A stretch of DNA of 64,000 nucleotides from Macrocystis pyrifera. Lineage: Eukaryota > Sar > Phaeophyceae > Laminariales > Laminariaceae. Made by a program: the position numbers and the translations under genes. The DNA lies in the NCBI GenBank assembly GCA_031763025.1, contig JASSKH010000046.1:1-64000 (forward strand). The letters run 5' to 3'. Positions 28,316 to 41,089 of the stretch are shown piece by piece. Each line of letters begins with the position of its first letter. Within the stretch, counting starts at the first letter, position 1. The notes under the pieces are model-generated. The model ran no database searches and was not told where the DNA came from. It saw nothing but the letters and a program-made list of their open reading frames with translations.

Positions 28316-28930
28316 CACATTAACTGTTCGCCGAAAGAAAGTCGGTGGTCACAAGACAGGCTCCAACAACAAAGGTGTGGAAAGATTACCCCAGGAGGAA
28401 AACCAACTTAATGCAGATATTTTAATACCCGAAACGAATCGTAAACAAATGCCTCAGACAGAAAAAGAAACGTGAGACCAGCACACGTTCGTACACATAA
28501 TCCACGGTTGAGCAGAACAAGGAAGCGAACAGGAAATAGAGTTGTCGATAGAAACCGAGGAAAACGTTAAGAATTGGCTAAACAACGAAAACGAAAAAAA
28601 AAGCAGCATCTTCAAATAAGTAGAATTCTACCTAGCAATTATCTACGTCGCGAGTCGCGAGAGAATTTCCATCCCTCCGTCCAATCGTTTAGGGAACAGG
28701 AGGGCAAAACTTGCCCTTCTCTACAATATAGTCATCGATAGAGAGAAGACTTGAAACGAAAATCGAAAAGCAAGAAGAAAGGGTCTAAAGGAAACAGAAA
28801 AAAGAGAAGAAGCCAAAACTAAAAAAGGAAAAAGGAGAAAGCGGGAACAAGGTTACGCGAAAGGTTGGGACTGGGACTTATGTAAAGGGAAAATGGTGTC
28901 CGGGGAGTCTAGGCAAACACGTCGGGTCTC
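28316..28930. other. A-rich DNA between tandem repeat and LINE remnant
   Basis: A-rich sequence with GAAAACGAAAA-like pieces. It may be the 3' region or tail of the - strand LINE remnant. No gene is recognised. Confidence 0.35.
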
Positions 28931-28939
28931 AACGGGGGG

Positions 28940-30660
28940 GACGCATCTTGTCGATGATGGGCTCACCCAGGCGTCAGTCTGCTCGGCAGACCACCTGCGC
29001 CCGCCTTTCCCTCGCCCCCCCCCCCCCCCTCCTTTCGCGCGGCATCAACGGTTGGAGTCGCGGTTGGAACCCTCTCGTGTGGCTCTGCCGTTGCTTCCAC
29101 CCCAGCCATGTGCCATTCCCGCATGACGACCTGTGCCCCTTCCTCGAACCGTCGGAACCATTTGTCGACCTTCTGTGCGGCCTCATGCCAACCTTCGAAC
29201 TTGGATGTGGTCTTTGCGCTTTGGTTTCCACCAGCCGCGGCATCAGAGGAGAGTTCGGTGGTGGGGTGACTCCTTCCGTAAGTTGTGGAAATCAGCCCTA
29301 TTCGGGCTCCACGCAACGCAGACGTAGAGAAGCGTCTCGAGTACCTCGGCTTTCACTATCCGCACCTTGAGGGCAAGCGCACACGCTGGCGGTCATATAT
29401 CAGCTAATCCCGCCCGACGGACGCCCATGCCTTCTGGAGTCGACGCGTTACCCCGACACTCTTCTGAGGTCAATATATGCGCTTACGGCCCCGCGCAAGT
29501 ACACAATCAAGGCCGTGTGTTTGCACATCTGGCCGGCGGCAGTGCCGGTGAATGGGACGGGCCCTCCAGCCGTCAGCCCGAACGCGGCACGCGCATTCAC
29601 GATTACCGCCATCATCTTCTCCAGACCCTTGTGGTAATCGCGATACAATGCCCGCAATGTCAGCGTACAACATTCCTCATGACATGCGGGCCTCTTCCTC
29701 CTCCTTCGCCAGCCCGTCGACTCGTCCGGCCCGTACCCCCCGCCCTGATTTCCCCCTCCCTCCTCCCTCGTTTGTTAAAGTTACACCGTGCTGTCTATGA
29801 TGGCTGCCTTGGTGTGGAGTGCTTCTCCGTCACGCACCGCAGCGCCGTGAAAAACAAAATGATCAGCAATGACGCGAGCACAAACCCTTGCCGAAGGCCC
29901 TGCTCCACGTCGAACATATTCGGGCACTCGCCATCATCCAACCCCACGCATGCTCGCACGCCGTCGTGGAATTGACGGATGACGGTGAGCATTTTCGGTG
30001 GTGTGCCATAGCAAGCCTAAACTATCCGGAGGAGAATGAGGTCGATGGAGTCGTTAGCCTTGATAATATCGGCAAAGCGCATGAACAGCGGGGCGCTCTT
30101 GTTCCTCGCCAATTCATGTAGGCATCACACTACCAGCATCATGTCGACCGTTGAGTGCTCGGGTTAAACTCGACACTGATCCTCCGGTAAGATGCCTTGC
30201 CGTTCGTAATAACCAGCGAGGTCGCCCACAATGGCTTTGAGGAGGTACTTGCCGGCGTTCGCTACGAGGGGATGCCATGATAGCTACCACACTCCGTCCT
30301 TCGTTTGTTGTTGTGTAACACCTTAAAAGTTTAATCCGTTTTATTATAGCGGCGCGCGCCCTCCCCTCCACACTGCAACAACGTTTTTGTAGACATCTCG
30401 CAACCGTGCGAGCACCCCTCGTCGGCCAGGACCTCCAGGAGTTCAGCCGGGTGGCCATCAGGCCCAACCACCTTGGGATTCGCCAGAGTCCGAACCGCTT
30501 CGTCTACGTCTTATCTAGACGAGATGTCGATAGGTAGGAGCCAGACCTTGAGCTCTCCCTCGATAGTCGAGTCGAGGGTCGGCGACTTGGTGATTAGCAG
30601 TTTACCAAACCGCGTTACCGAGCATGCCCGGAGGAGGCGGATGCTACGCAGCTCTCTGGC
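28940..30660 (-). pseudogene. Decayed non-LTR (LINE) reverse transcriptase
   Basis: Read on the - strand in shifting frames, the RT blocks follow in order: PTLDSTIEGELKVW and VGPDGHPAELLEVLADEG (about 30580-30410), TECGSYHGIPS (about 30275), AGKYLLKAIVGDLAGYYERQ and GILPEDQC (about 30260-30180), [26 protein letters not shown] with [12 protein letters not shown] (29990-29860) and LYADIAGIVSRLPQG (about 29670). A C-terminal piece, FEGWHEAAQKVDKWFRRFEE, lies near 29200. At least four frameshifts or stops occur, and the catalytic YADD has become YADI, so the element is dead. Order and spacing fit LINE ORF2; no endonuclease was recognised. Confidence 0.85.
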
Positions 30661-31490
30661 CCGCATTTCTTGCTGCTCGCCCCGCTTGGAGCTACGGGTG
30701 TACGCTACTCGATACTTGATTTCTGCAACGACTCTGAAATGCATGAGGTGTTTCTGATATGTTTCCTTGAGGCGTCCTAGAAAAGCATGTCAACGTATAT
30801 TACCTACAATAGCCAATATTTCACCGTTGCGAATATGCTAGCTGTTGAAATGAGCCGTGCTCCCCCACATGTAGCTCTGCAAGCCGCTTAACATGCTTCC
30901 CGCTCTGATTGTAGCCGGAACGATAGACGTAAGTTATCTTACTCTGAAATGCGTGCCGTCTTTGTTTGTATGTTTCCTTGCGTAATAAAGTAATTCAACG
31001 TAAATTCTCATATTAGCCAATGTCCACACCGTATGTATCAAACATCCCATTCGTTGAAATAAGCAGCCGTGCCGCTCCCATGTAGCTCAACAGCTCGTTT
31101 CTGTCACTGCTCGCTCCGCTCAGGGTTGCAGTGTACACTTTCCGATGGTTGCTCGGTGCAACGACTCCGAAAATGTGTGTCGGATTTAGTACAACTCTCC
31201 ACCCTTCATTTCCAAAGTTCAGCGTATGGTATTGTGCCCATGACAGCCAAAATTTACAACAAAGCAGGTATCCCATTGGTTGAAATGAGCTGCGTTCTCC
31301 CATGCAGCCGTGCAGTCTCCGCCTCCCTTGTCCCTCCGTCCGTCCAGAGCTGCTGTGCTGTAGGCGGCCCCCGTGGTTGCTTGGTGCAACCTTTTGGCTT
31401 GTTTTTATCGTATTTTCCTCGGGGTTTTTTTTAGAACCGTTCAGCGTAGAAAATAATATTACCCACCATATACAATCGTCAAACATTAAA
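30650..31490. repeat. ~205-230-bp degenerate tandem repeat, right block
   Basis: About four further units: GAGCTACGGGTGTACGCTAC (30690), CACCGTTGCGAATATG (30820), CACACCGTATGTATCAAACA (31025) and GGTATCCCATTGGTTGAAAT (31265) mark successive periods of ~200-235 bases. Together with the left block, it surrounds the LINE remnant. Confidence 0.65.
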
Positions 31491-31499
31491 CCCATTGAC

Positions 31500-32080
31500 A
31501 AGGGGTTACTATAGACGTCTCGCCAGAATGCTTGAGCAAGACCCAAGCGTCCACGGATTCGCGGTGTTCACACTGTACTGCAACCGGCTACCAACCAATT
31601 GCGTCTTCCGTTTGTACCGTAGACCATTTGACGAGCGTGCGAAATCAAGAAACCACGCATGCTTACTTGTACGTCGTACAATGCTCCTGTACGGTTGGAT
31701 CTCCTGCCACAACGGTTGGGCTAGAATGTTGGGACCTGACATGTATTCGCAGTGTACGTACAGTGCGTCAACCGGCTGCCGAGGCAAATCACCCGCTTGT
31801 ACCGTGCCATACAAAAAATGACGAAAAAGCGAAAGCTGTGACTCCCGCATGCTTTCATTGTCGAATGCCCTAAAACGGGTGTTATCTCCTCCAAGAGTGA
31901 TTGAGCAAGACTCCTGCGACCCTTTATGCACAGCGTGCATGCAGCATTTCTATCGATTACAAGCCTGGAACACTCGCCTGCACCCTAACACAATTTGGCG
32001 GAAGCGTGCAATCAAATATCCACGTGCATGCCTACATCGTCAATTTCCTGCCAATAGAACGTTTGGGTACATGCTACGCA
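31500..32080. repeat. Second degenerate tandem family, ~170-200-bp units
   Basis: The block TGAGCAAGAC..CAGTGTAC..ACCGGCTGCC..TTTGTACCG..ACCACGCATGCTTACTTGTA recurs with variation near 31525, 31715 and 31895. A further diverged unit lies at 32585-32760. Confidence 0.5.
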
Positions 32081-32209
32081 GAGGCTAGCGCCTAGTGTTT
32101 TGAGGCACCACTCTTGAGAAGCTTTTCTCTCACGGAAAAAAATGTTTTTTTTTTTACAAACTTAAGGCTGAAAGTTCGGCGAGCCCTACAGTCGTGGGTG
32201 GCATGTGCT

Positions 32210-32318
32210 GTTAAGGGGGACCATAGTAAATAGGACTAAATATTGTTAGTAAAAATACGTAAATGTATAGGTTTTTATGTATACCGTAGGTCCTATTAGC
32301 TATGGACCCCCGAAATAC
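32210..32318. mobile_element. MITE copy
   Basis: TGTTAAGGGGGACCATAGTA and AGCTATGGACCCCCGAAATA inverted ends flank the GTAAAAATACG core. Confidence 0.88.
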
Positions 32319-32584
32319 GAAGAATTTGGGAGTTAAGAGCTTCAGGCTGACATTTTGTTTGAGGTTGAAGAAGTTACGGTGATTAAGCATTTGTGGTCGG
32401 CGAGGAACGCCACCCTGTATCCTGCCATGAACAACCCTACATCTGGCATTTGGTATATCGCAAACATTATTGGATATTGTAGTAAAAAAATACTACTGCC
32501 ATTTCAAGTAGATACTGGGTAATACGGGTCCGGTTTGCCTTTGAATATATTGATCCAAACGTGTTACCGTTGTCACGGCCCACG

Positions 32585-32760
32585 TCTTTGGGCAAGACGC
32601 TTGCCACCGACCATGGATTTTGCAGTGTACATGCAGCCCGGTAGTACTTCCACAGATCGCCAACCAATTACATCATCTGCTGTAGTACCGTGGAACATCG
32701 ACGAGAAATGCAACACCATGAAATCACACATACATGCTTTTTTACGTACAACGTCTAATT
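32585..32760. repeat. Distant unit of the 31.5-kb tandem family
   Basis: GGCAAGACGCTTGCC, TTTTGCAGTGTACATGCAGC, CCAACCAATTACATCATC and CACATACATGCTTTTTTACG keep the order of the units at 31525-31700. Confidence 0.45.
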
Positions 32761-32872
32761 CGTGGAACCACATCCCTTTAGTTTAGTCGTTTTCGATACA
32801 TAGGTAATTTCACAAATGCACCCCCCCCCCCAACCGCTCTCAGTATCACAATTGATAGGCCCGGGCGACACG

Positions 32873-32940
32873 GTCTGTCCAACACCCAGACTACAGACTC
32901 CCAGCATCTGTCCAACACCCAGACTACAGACTCCCAGCAG
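32873..32940 (+). repeat. 33-bp direct repeat, two copies
   Basis: CTGTCCAACACCCAGACTAC with AGACTCCCAGCA occurs twice in tandem without mismatch. Confidence 0.9.
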
Positions 32941-32979
32941 GCGCAAGTCCAGACGTCGGTGAGTCAAGCCGTTTGGGCG

Positions 32980-34580
32980 ACAGGTATTGCGGCCTGAAAC
33001 GCGGCATGTATGTGCGCTATGTGCGCTCTGGCCAAGCGCCTATGAATAGAGCACGAAGCACTCCAGTACTGTATCATAGGATCATCATGGTGCGCGCGGG
33101 TTTTATAACCCCCTGTATGTACAGTACGAGCACACACCCGTTACCCCCACCAGAAGCATCTCGGGCTGCTTGATTTAGTGTGTGGTCGATGCTCTACTAA
33201 TAGCTGGATTTAAGGGATTTTGTTTCGGCGATTTCCCCTCTTCCGAATGTAGCCTCAGCCGCTGTCGGGACCAAAGCTATCAATTTGAGGCATTTTACGA
33301 TAGAGGCATCGCTTACGGGGGAAAACTTTCTCAGCCACCACGGCATCCTTACCGGGGCGTCAGTTGAAGGAGGCACGAACAGTGTTACGGTTCGTGAGGA
33401 TATCTGTATTTTGTTGAGGTGTGCGCCCCATACATGTCAAGCGTCAGCCGTACGAAGATGTTTGTGCCCGTTGAATCCCGCACTGTACCTTGGGGGGACA
33501 TACTAGGAGCCTCAGGAAGTTGAGGGTAAACCTTTAGCGCGGACCGCCTCGTTTACTGTTATCAACCCTTTACCACGATACTGGCAGGGGTGGTTCCACA
33601 TTTTGTGAGTTCCTCAATATGACCAAAAAGAGAGCCCAAAGGAAATACGACGTCGAAGAAGTCTGTTCACGCAACCCCTGATCAACGTTTTCATGCGCTA
33701 CACCTACAGTACAGTAAACCTAACGTGCTACGTCGTAAAAATGTCATGACTAACCGGTAGCTGGGGAGCTGAACCTGTCATAAGCTAGTGGGTCACAACG
33801 TGCAACCCCTATCGTGGGACTGTTACATTCAACCATAGCGAGGCACCCAGAAGTACGGGTACTCAACAATAGTGTACCATCTGGAGACCCCCAGAAGCGT
33901 TTATAACGAGCTACCTAGAGGAGGCGGGCGGGGGAACCGTGCTACACCACACGGGTGCAATGCACGTGCAATTTCTCTGGAGCTCTTCTCGCCTGGGGGG
34001 CTCCACACCCCACCCGTAGCTCCGAATTATTTGTATTAATGATGTGGAGGCTTAACCCGATCGGCAACCCCATGGGCTAGGTGCTAGCGATCGCTGTTGT
34101 GCAGCGCGAATGGAATAAGGCATGCCTCAATGCTTTAAATAGCTCGTAGGTTCTTCGGTTGAGGGGCCTCCTGGCTAAAAAAATGTTTCGCCAGAAGGTG
34201 CTTACCGCGATTAGTTCGTAGAACGCCTCGGAGGTGATGCACTCCGTTGGGCGTGTGCTCCGACACAGGGGTAACACAAGGGGTAGCCACGTTTTGATCC
34301 TAGCGCCAAGGTGTCTATCTCAGAACTCGATCATTGTCTACGGGCACCCAATATCGTCGTCGGAACATGTAAGATTTTGCGCTGAACAATATTCTTAGTT
34401 GTGTTGGCCATATGGGGGTGTATTTCATCGGGCTAGTGTTTATACTTTGTTGTTTTGTTGTTTCACAAAGCTGCCTGTAGAGTGAAGAGGACCCTCGACA
34501 CATTTTATCGTTCCTGGATATTAATCGTTACCTCTTTCTTAGCATGCTTCCTTGGTAGCACTCCCCACAGCAGGGAATAT
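32980..34580. other. No gene or repeat recognised
   Basis: Short frames only (none above 75 codons) with no recognisable domain or splice-linked exon series. TACGT-rich unique-looking DNA. Confidence 0.35.
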
Positions 34581-34582
34581 GT

Positions 34583-34686
34583 GCGTCCATAGTAAATAGA
34601 ACCTACGGTATACATAAAAACCTATATATTTACCTTTTTTACTAACAATATCTGGTCCTATTTACTATGGTCCCCCCCAATACCAC
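34583..34686. mobile_element. MITE copy, left terminus eroded
   Basis: CCATAGTAAATAGAACC and GGTCCTATTTACTATGG arms flank the core; the right end CCCCCCCAATAC is changed. Confidence 0.85.
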
Positions 34687-35005
34687 CCCAAGAGGGTATG
34701 GGCATGCATTGGCATGCTATTTGCTATCCCAGTGACACGAGTATAGCATTGAATTTTGGTTCGTGAAAAACACCGGATACGTACAAGCGGCATTGATTGC
34801 TGCATACATACGCTGCCATACGACCGGTCACACAAGTCTAGTGTATGATCATCGACCACGTTAGTCGATAGTCGTCCATGGAGTTGTTGGCGTTGAAAAA
34901 TGCCTTTCTGCGGAATGGATGTTTACCGCCCAAAGTAAGGCACGAAACACTGCCAAGCTTGTGTCAACAAAAAATCGAAATATGTTCTTGTCCTGCGGGG
35001 TGTTT

Positions 35006-35101
35006 GACCGGGGTTGAGTTATTTGTGGAGATATAACATGGGGTAGTATGCTTATGACTGTTTGACCGGGGTTGCGTTATTTGTGGAGAGATAACATGGC
35101 A
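35006..35101 (+). repeat. ~40-bp direct repeat spaced by 55 bp
   Basis: GTTTGACCGGGGTTGAGTTA with TTTGTGGAGATATAACATGG recurs as GTTTGACCGGGGTTGCGTTA with TTTGTGGAGAGATAACATGG. Confidence 0.88.
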
Positions 35102-36850
35102 GTAGTCTGCGAATGATTCAAGGGGGCAACATTCCCCGATACATGTACGTATATACTCCTATATTATTGAGAAAATATCCAATTCCCAAGCCCACTATAT
35201 TTTTTTTACACCGTGTTTTTAAAGCTTCACATCGAAATATCACAAACTATTGCCTGAACTCTAGAAGCAAAAATATAATGTACGTTACTGTTTTTTTTCG
35301 TGGCAGGGCGCTGGTAGACTGACTGTAGCGAGCAACGATTCTCACACCTACCTTCAGCACGATTGAAATCTTTACCGAATATTGGACCGCACTTCGGCTT
35401 TACAATGCTCCCAGAACGAACAGCATGAGCAGGGGTAACGTCACTGAAAAGCGCACAAGTTCCGTATTCTAGTGACAGCGCGGCAAATATATCACTCGAA
35501 GGTTGGGTGCACCGGCGATTTCCTGAAGCGCCTCGCTCGAGGAGCTCTGTACCTCACCTAAAACCTGGCTTCAAGAAATCGTGATGCGCGCTTCACCCAT
35601 GGCCTTACTGGGTCTGTAACGGACAATATTTTTCCTGGATAAACAAACTATGTCGTGTAACTTTCCTCAGCTGGAATGGTTGAGACAGAAGACCTATCCG
35701 TCAGAAATGTTTGAGGCGAAAAGAAGGCTACACCTCCTGTAAACAACTCAAACTGTGCTACATGCTGCACTCGAGTGACAACGCGTCGCAAATTAGCCAA
35801 CGACGCGTGCTTCGTACGTACGGGAGGGGTACGGCGTTTCGATTGCTCGACGTTTCCTCAACGGGGGGTGGTCGCACAAAGAAGGAACGACGCCATAGCT
35901 TTGCTACCGTAGGGGTTTCAATGAGGGAGAAGGGATTGCCGTATGAAGCCGGAAACCGTTTCTCACCGGACGGGGCCCTTAGCGAAGGAACCACCCGGCG
36001 TCTTCGGATGGAACGCTTTGTGAACCCAAACCAGTGACCAAACAGTACAATATTCGACGTGGAGTCCCTCTCAGGTGGGGAGCCGCGGTAAAAACGGTGT
36101 TAAATATACTGGTACCAATTTATCCGGAAAAAAATATAAAGACCGTTTGAATAGGGTCTAAGTATTCAAAAATAACTAATATTTTGGTACAGAGTGGTGT
36201 ACCTAGGGCTACCGTGCACGTGTCAAGCATCGCCGCCGAATCCTTTGGAACTCTTTTCTTCACGGTTTTTCACGGTGTTTTTCCGACGCGTGCGATACGA
36301 CCTAGGGTAGCACGTTTCGGCCGATACGTTTTCCCATCGAGGGGATTTCCGGTCCGAGGGATTCCCCGTCGGAGCAGGAGATACCCTGCTGGGTATCCAA
36401 CACGTGATGCAAAAAAAGTAGTTTGGCATACGCCAGCGGCCTAAGGAACCAGCAAATCCCGGGACCCCACTACCCATCGTCGAGAGGGGGGGGGGGGAGT
36501 TATCTTAAAACGAGTGAAATACAAGCATGAAAAACAACTCGATTTTCGTGATTTCGTCCATAAATATGAATCCCAAGGCACTGGATTGTTTCTCATGTCG
36601 ACGCTAGGAAGGAGTGTGATTGTTTTGTCGAGCACCCTGTTGTTGCACCTACATAGCTTCTCGAGCGTCAGTTTTGGGTGATGCTGCCCACCCCTCTGCC
36701 GCACGCAGGACACATATTCTACGTACTTGTACATACCAGCACCCTGTCATCGACATATGTGGATATGCGGTAGGACTACCCGTCGAGGACTCCACTCTCG
36801 TTTTGAAGGACGGATCACTCAAATTCCAGGCAGTTTGTGGGAATGCAGTA

Positions 36851-36943
36851 TATTACGGGGGACACTAGTAAACAGGACCTACGATACACACAAAAACCGA
36901 TTTATTTACCTTTTTTTACGAACAATGTTGTCCCCCGTAATGG
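36851..36943. mobile_element. MITE copy, shortened right arm
   Basis: TATTACGGGGGACACTAGTA and TTGTCCCCCGTAATG. The inner part of the right arm (the GGTCCTATTTACTATG block) is deleted. Confidence 0.85.
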
Positions 36944-37471
36944 TACTAAAAGGATTTTCAACGCACATTCTCGTGTTCTATCAAAAAGTCGGTTTTGCCG
37001 GTGAGATATACAAGTATGCACGTGGTGTTCCCCCGGCAAGGAAGGGAGAGGTCGGCACGTACATTCAACGCTATGGCTGGGGTCAACCATGTGTCACATG
37101 TGTGAGATGCCGACAGTCTACTAACCCCAACTGTTTATCCGTGAGCCAATCAGATCCAGTCAACAATTCTACTGGGTGTCCTTAGCCCCTTTACCTCGCG
37201 CACCAGAGTGTGCTTCAATTCATCATCCCATGGTAGGGGTTGGATTTTTTTGCCTTCTGAGGCAATATCTTCTGACTGTCTGAGCTTCTCAACTGAATAT
37301 CTACCGGTCAGCACGATGCTTTTCCTAGAGTATTTTTTTGAGGACTACAGAGCATTGTAGTGTAGTGCCTTGAAAAGTTTGATCGGATTGCGCAAACAAT
37401 GTTGCTCGCAGACACGTTTTTGGATGAGGTATTTTGAGCCGCCGCAGGTAACGAAATAATATCAAAAGACA

Positions 37472-37583
37472 CTATTACGGAGGACCATAGTAAATAGCAC
37501 CTAGGGTACATACAAAAACCTATATATTTCCCTGTTTTTTACTAACAAAATTTGGTCCCATTTACTATGATCCCCCGTAATAC
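37472..37583. mobile_element. MITE copy
   Basis: CTATTACGGAGGACCATAGT and TACTATGATCCCCCGTAATA inverted termini flank the complete core. Confidence 0.9.
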
Positions 37584-37984
37584 TCCGACCGTGGGAGTGC
37601 CCTGCACTCCTGCTATATTGTCGTTTGTTGTTGCACCCGTCCTTAACAACCCTCTCAGCTGACAGGAAGCAACACGGTTAGTCTTCCCCTCTTCCTGCCC
37701 CGAGACAAAGGACGGCCTCGAAGATGCCACGCATGTTTTTTCCCCCCATCGCATTGTCGTTTGCACCGGGTGTGCGCTGCAAGCTCTGCACCACCATCCG
37801 GCTGCATCGTGCTCGGCGAATCGGGTTTTCGACAACAACAAAAAACTATCACTATTATCTAAGAAGTCGCTAACATTACATGCGTGTTGTGTTTTCACGC
37901 CATACCCTTCTTTCTACCCGTTGACATCAGACGACTCGACCCCGACGATAAGGGTAGGCTAGCACCTTAAAAAAAAACAAAAAT

Positions 37985-38040
37985 TAATCTGACCGACGGG
38001 GCTTCCTAACCTAAAAATCGTCAGAATGTCATTCTTTTCG
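37985..38040 (+). repeat. Short dispersed repeat shared with 58460 and 58785
   Basis: GACCGACGGGGCTTCCTAAC followed by AAAATCGTCAGAATG is repeated as GAACGACGGGGCTTCTTAAC..AAATCGTCGGAATG at 58467-58502 and GAATGACCTGGGCTCCTTAA..AAATCGTCGGAAAG at 58788-58825. Confidence 0.6.
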
Positions 38041-38209
38041 TGCGATACGATTTTTACTACGCCTACTGTAAGATATGGCGGTTTTCATCGTGGGCTGCGC
38101 TTTGACTTTTTTCAAGACCGGTATGTACGTATGTGAGTAGTCTCTAGAGATCCTGAACTGAAGTGAGTATCATAAACCCAGGAACGGACTCGAGTACCTC
38201 TGCAATAGT

Positions 38210-38680
38210 ATGTGCCATCACAGTAGTGGGCCGTTTGTTGCCGGCCTTCACTTTGTTAGGCAGTGGAATATCTTCGGACGCTTAGGACATGATCACGATA
38301 TATTTGATCTATCTGTAGATCCTCTGGATCTGAACTTGTCGTTGAGAAACTGTGGACAAGATCCTGCACAGCAGTACGGCCCAGCGATTGACCTACCTGT
38401 GTTCTTCAAGCTTTACGCATGGTCACTTGGGTTGCCCAATCCCGGACAACGCCCGATCGGGACCGGAGGGTCCACACGTACCACGATGCGCGCTGCTGAG
38501 GTGTGCAGAGTTCGAATCATAGACGCATCGTCTAGAGGGACACACTCAAGGAAATATACAGTAGGTAAACCGAACACGGCTCGACTGACAGATCCCATCC
38601 GCCAGTACGAGGCCGACAAACATGACGATGCATTTACCCCGGGTGCTCGAAAATCCCGGATTCCGTACGCACGTACATAG
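38210..38680 (+). CDS. Unknown open frame, 156 codons, doubtful
   Basis: It has an ATG start and ends at TAG. It carries GATC-rich sequence (GATCACGATATATTTGATCT) related to the dispersed GATC repeats and shows no recognisable domain, signal peptide or splice context. It is listed because it is the longest ATG frame for several kilobases, but chance is the simplest explanation. Confidence 0.12.
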   Translation: MCHHSSGPFVAGLHFVRQWNIFGRLGHDHDIFDLSVDPLDLNLSLRNCGQDPAQQYGPAIDLPVFFKLYAWSLGLPNPGQRPIGTGGSTRTTMRAAEVCRVRIIDASSRGTHSRKYTVGKPNTARLTDPIRQYEADKHDDAFTPGARKSRIPYART

Positions 38681-39049
38681 TCCTCCAGTACCTACCAACA
38701 AAACAGGTGTTCGCTTTTGGTTTCCCCACCGGTTTTCTTGTTTTTCTTTGTTTTATGGTTCTGGGGTTTCCAGGTTAACCATTATCTGCAGGTAGCGTAG
38801 GGATAACCTATAGTGTGGTCTATACTTGGCTGACCGACGGTACGTCGCCCAGACTACTTGCATTCTTTTATGTTGGCTCAGGGTTACTTCAACAACAAGA
38901 GAAAAAGATCTTGAAAAGTACATCATTTCTCTGCGCAGTACGTTGGTCAAGACGAAAAGTAATCCAACGCAGTGAGGGGTTTCTGGGCGAAGCTTTGCAT
39001 AAGGCGGCTTTTTTACTTTCGTGTTTGAATTTTACTCGGGTTTAGTGTC

Positions 39050-41085
39050 CACCCCCTAGTCTAGGTTGATATCGGTAAACAAAAAAAACTGAGGGTATGA
39101 CGCGAGCCAGGTTCTCGCTACCTTCGGCGAGCCACAACTAATATACCGTATAGCGTGCTCCAGATTCAACGCATTTTTCTCTCACAGCTGGCTCCACGAT
39201 GCTGATTGGTCGGTCGCACGTGGTGTAACACACCGGGATCGGTACCACGAATCCACCGCTGAAGGTACAGTCGTCGACACCCAACTTCTTCCTTTCTTTT
39301 TTTTTGTGCCGATCAACAGTGCGATCAAATGCGCAATCAACGTACGAGTTTCATACACTACACACTGTCGGATGGCCATCATAATAAAGATAACAACATA
39401 TGTATCAGCTGTGAAGAGTGACCGGTTGCCCCGGTGCCCAAGTGGTCACCTTCGAATGCTACTTAATTCAAGTTGAGTCTTGCACTCGAACACCACCACG
39501 GTTGTGATATTTCGTACGCGTTTCATGTAAATCAAAATCACCAGCAGCTGCGTCGCTGATAATGCATACATAACAACGTACGTAGTAGGCGCAATGTTGG
39601 CGAGCGAAGAATCGGGTTGAAATTTTGTCGCGATAAAAAAGCAACAGACACGCAGCGTAGCGGGGAGGGGGTGGATGAAGGCCTGCTGTGTTATCCCGGA
39701 TCTGATTCTTCGACTTCAGTACAAAGGAGAGACAACAGAAAGGTGACGGTAAGAAATGGGGTGGTACATATTAGCATTTAATAGTACATATCATGAAATA
39801 GTCCCGTCGTCTTGGATCAACCATCTAGTTTACTGCTGTATTTCCATACAGTTTTCCGCAACGAATATTTGATGGTGACGGGATTTCGAATCAACCATGT
39901 ATGCTACCCACCTGTTGGCCATTTTTGAGACCCACCCGCTCGCTGGTCGTCCTTGACAAAGCCAGGATTTGTTTGTACGTATGCGTGCAGTGATACGTTT
40001 CATCTTACCTCCGGTGAATCCTCTCGGTACAATCCAGGAGTAAGAGGGATTCCTATGACAACCCATTGTAACATAAACATCAAAATACCAGTGAGCAATG
40101 ATACTACTGTAGCCCTATGTGTGTCTTTTTTCTGATTTTTAGTGGTCCGTCTCAACTCTTTCTTGTTGTCATTCCCCACGCTCCAGATGTATCGATTTTC
40201 GAGTTATTTTCTGCAGTCTTCCACAACATGCCATGCCATTGAGGCTTCGTGTTTGTGAAGCACGCGACTATTAGAAACGCATCACGTGTACAGGATACTT
40301 GTACCCTTGGTTGGCCGAACAACGTCCGCCTGGTAAAGGTGGAAAACGTACATTGCTGTGCCATACCGAATAGTTCACGAGGTATTCTACGATAGAGGCC
40401 CACCTAATTTTTTCTGAGGGGGTCCTTCGTGGAGCTCCATACATCACCCGAAAATTGACTTCAAGGAACATTTTTTCATTTTCTCCCGATGACTTATCCC
40501 ATGCCCCAACTATGTACAAAAACGTCGTTTTTTCGAAACAAGACTGGCATTCCGACGATTTTAGGTTAAAGAAGGAGCCCCGTCATTCAGAAAACATATT
40601 AGCGGAAAAAAATGTGCACCCTCTATCGCAGAACGCGTCACAGATCATCCACAAATCATTCCGGCCGTCCCCACTGCCCGACCTACATCTTTCAGGGCCG
40701 ATACGTTTGAAGTAGATGCCTGGTCTGCATGATCTGTATGATCTGCATGATCTAACTCATGTTGTCGGATAGGTGGTGCCGTACAACATGCATTATATAT
40801 CTACTGCAGTAGGATACGTCTCCTGTTCCCTGGGTTGGATCTGTGCAATAGAATGCAGATCCTGGCACCAGCAAATCAGAACGCCAGGTTGAGAACCTGT
40901 AGCTGGTATTGACAATCGAGATGATCTATTTACAGATAGATCGCGATCTGTCCCACAAGCGGGATATATATGTTCATTGACTCTGTCGTGACGCGTTCTT
41001 AACACATCAATGGAGAGTGCACCTGCCCTAAGCTTTCTTAGGCTTCTCGTTTTAGTATCGCTACGGTATACCCCACCCAACATCC
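39050..41085. other. No gene recognised; GATC-rich patch at 40720-40960
   Basis: CTGCATGATCTGTATGATCT and GATGATCTATTTACAGATAG recall the dispersed GATC-rich family. A TCCTTCGTGGAGCTCCATAC motif at about 40424 belongs to the GAGGAGCTC dispersed motif. Confidence 0.4.
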
Positions 41086-41089
41086 CATC

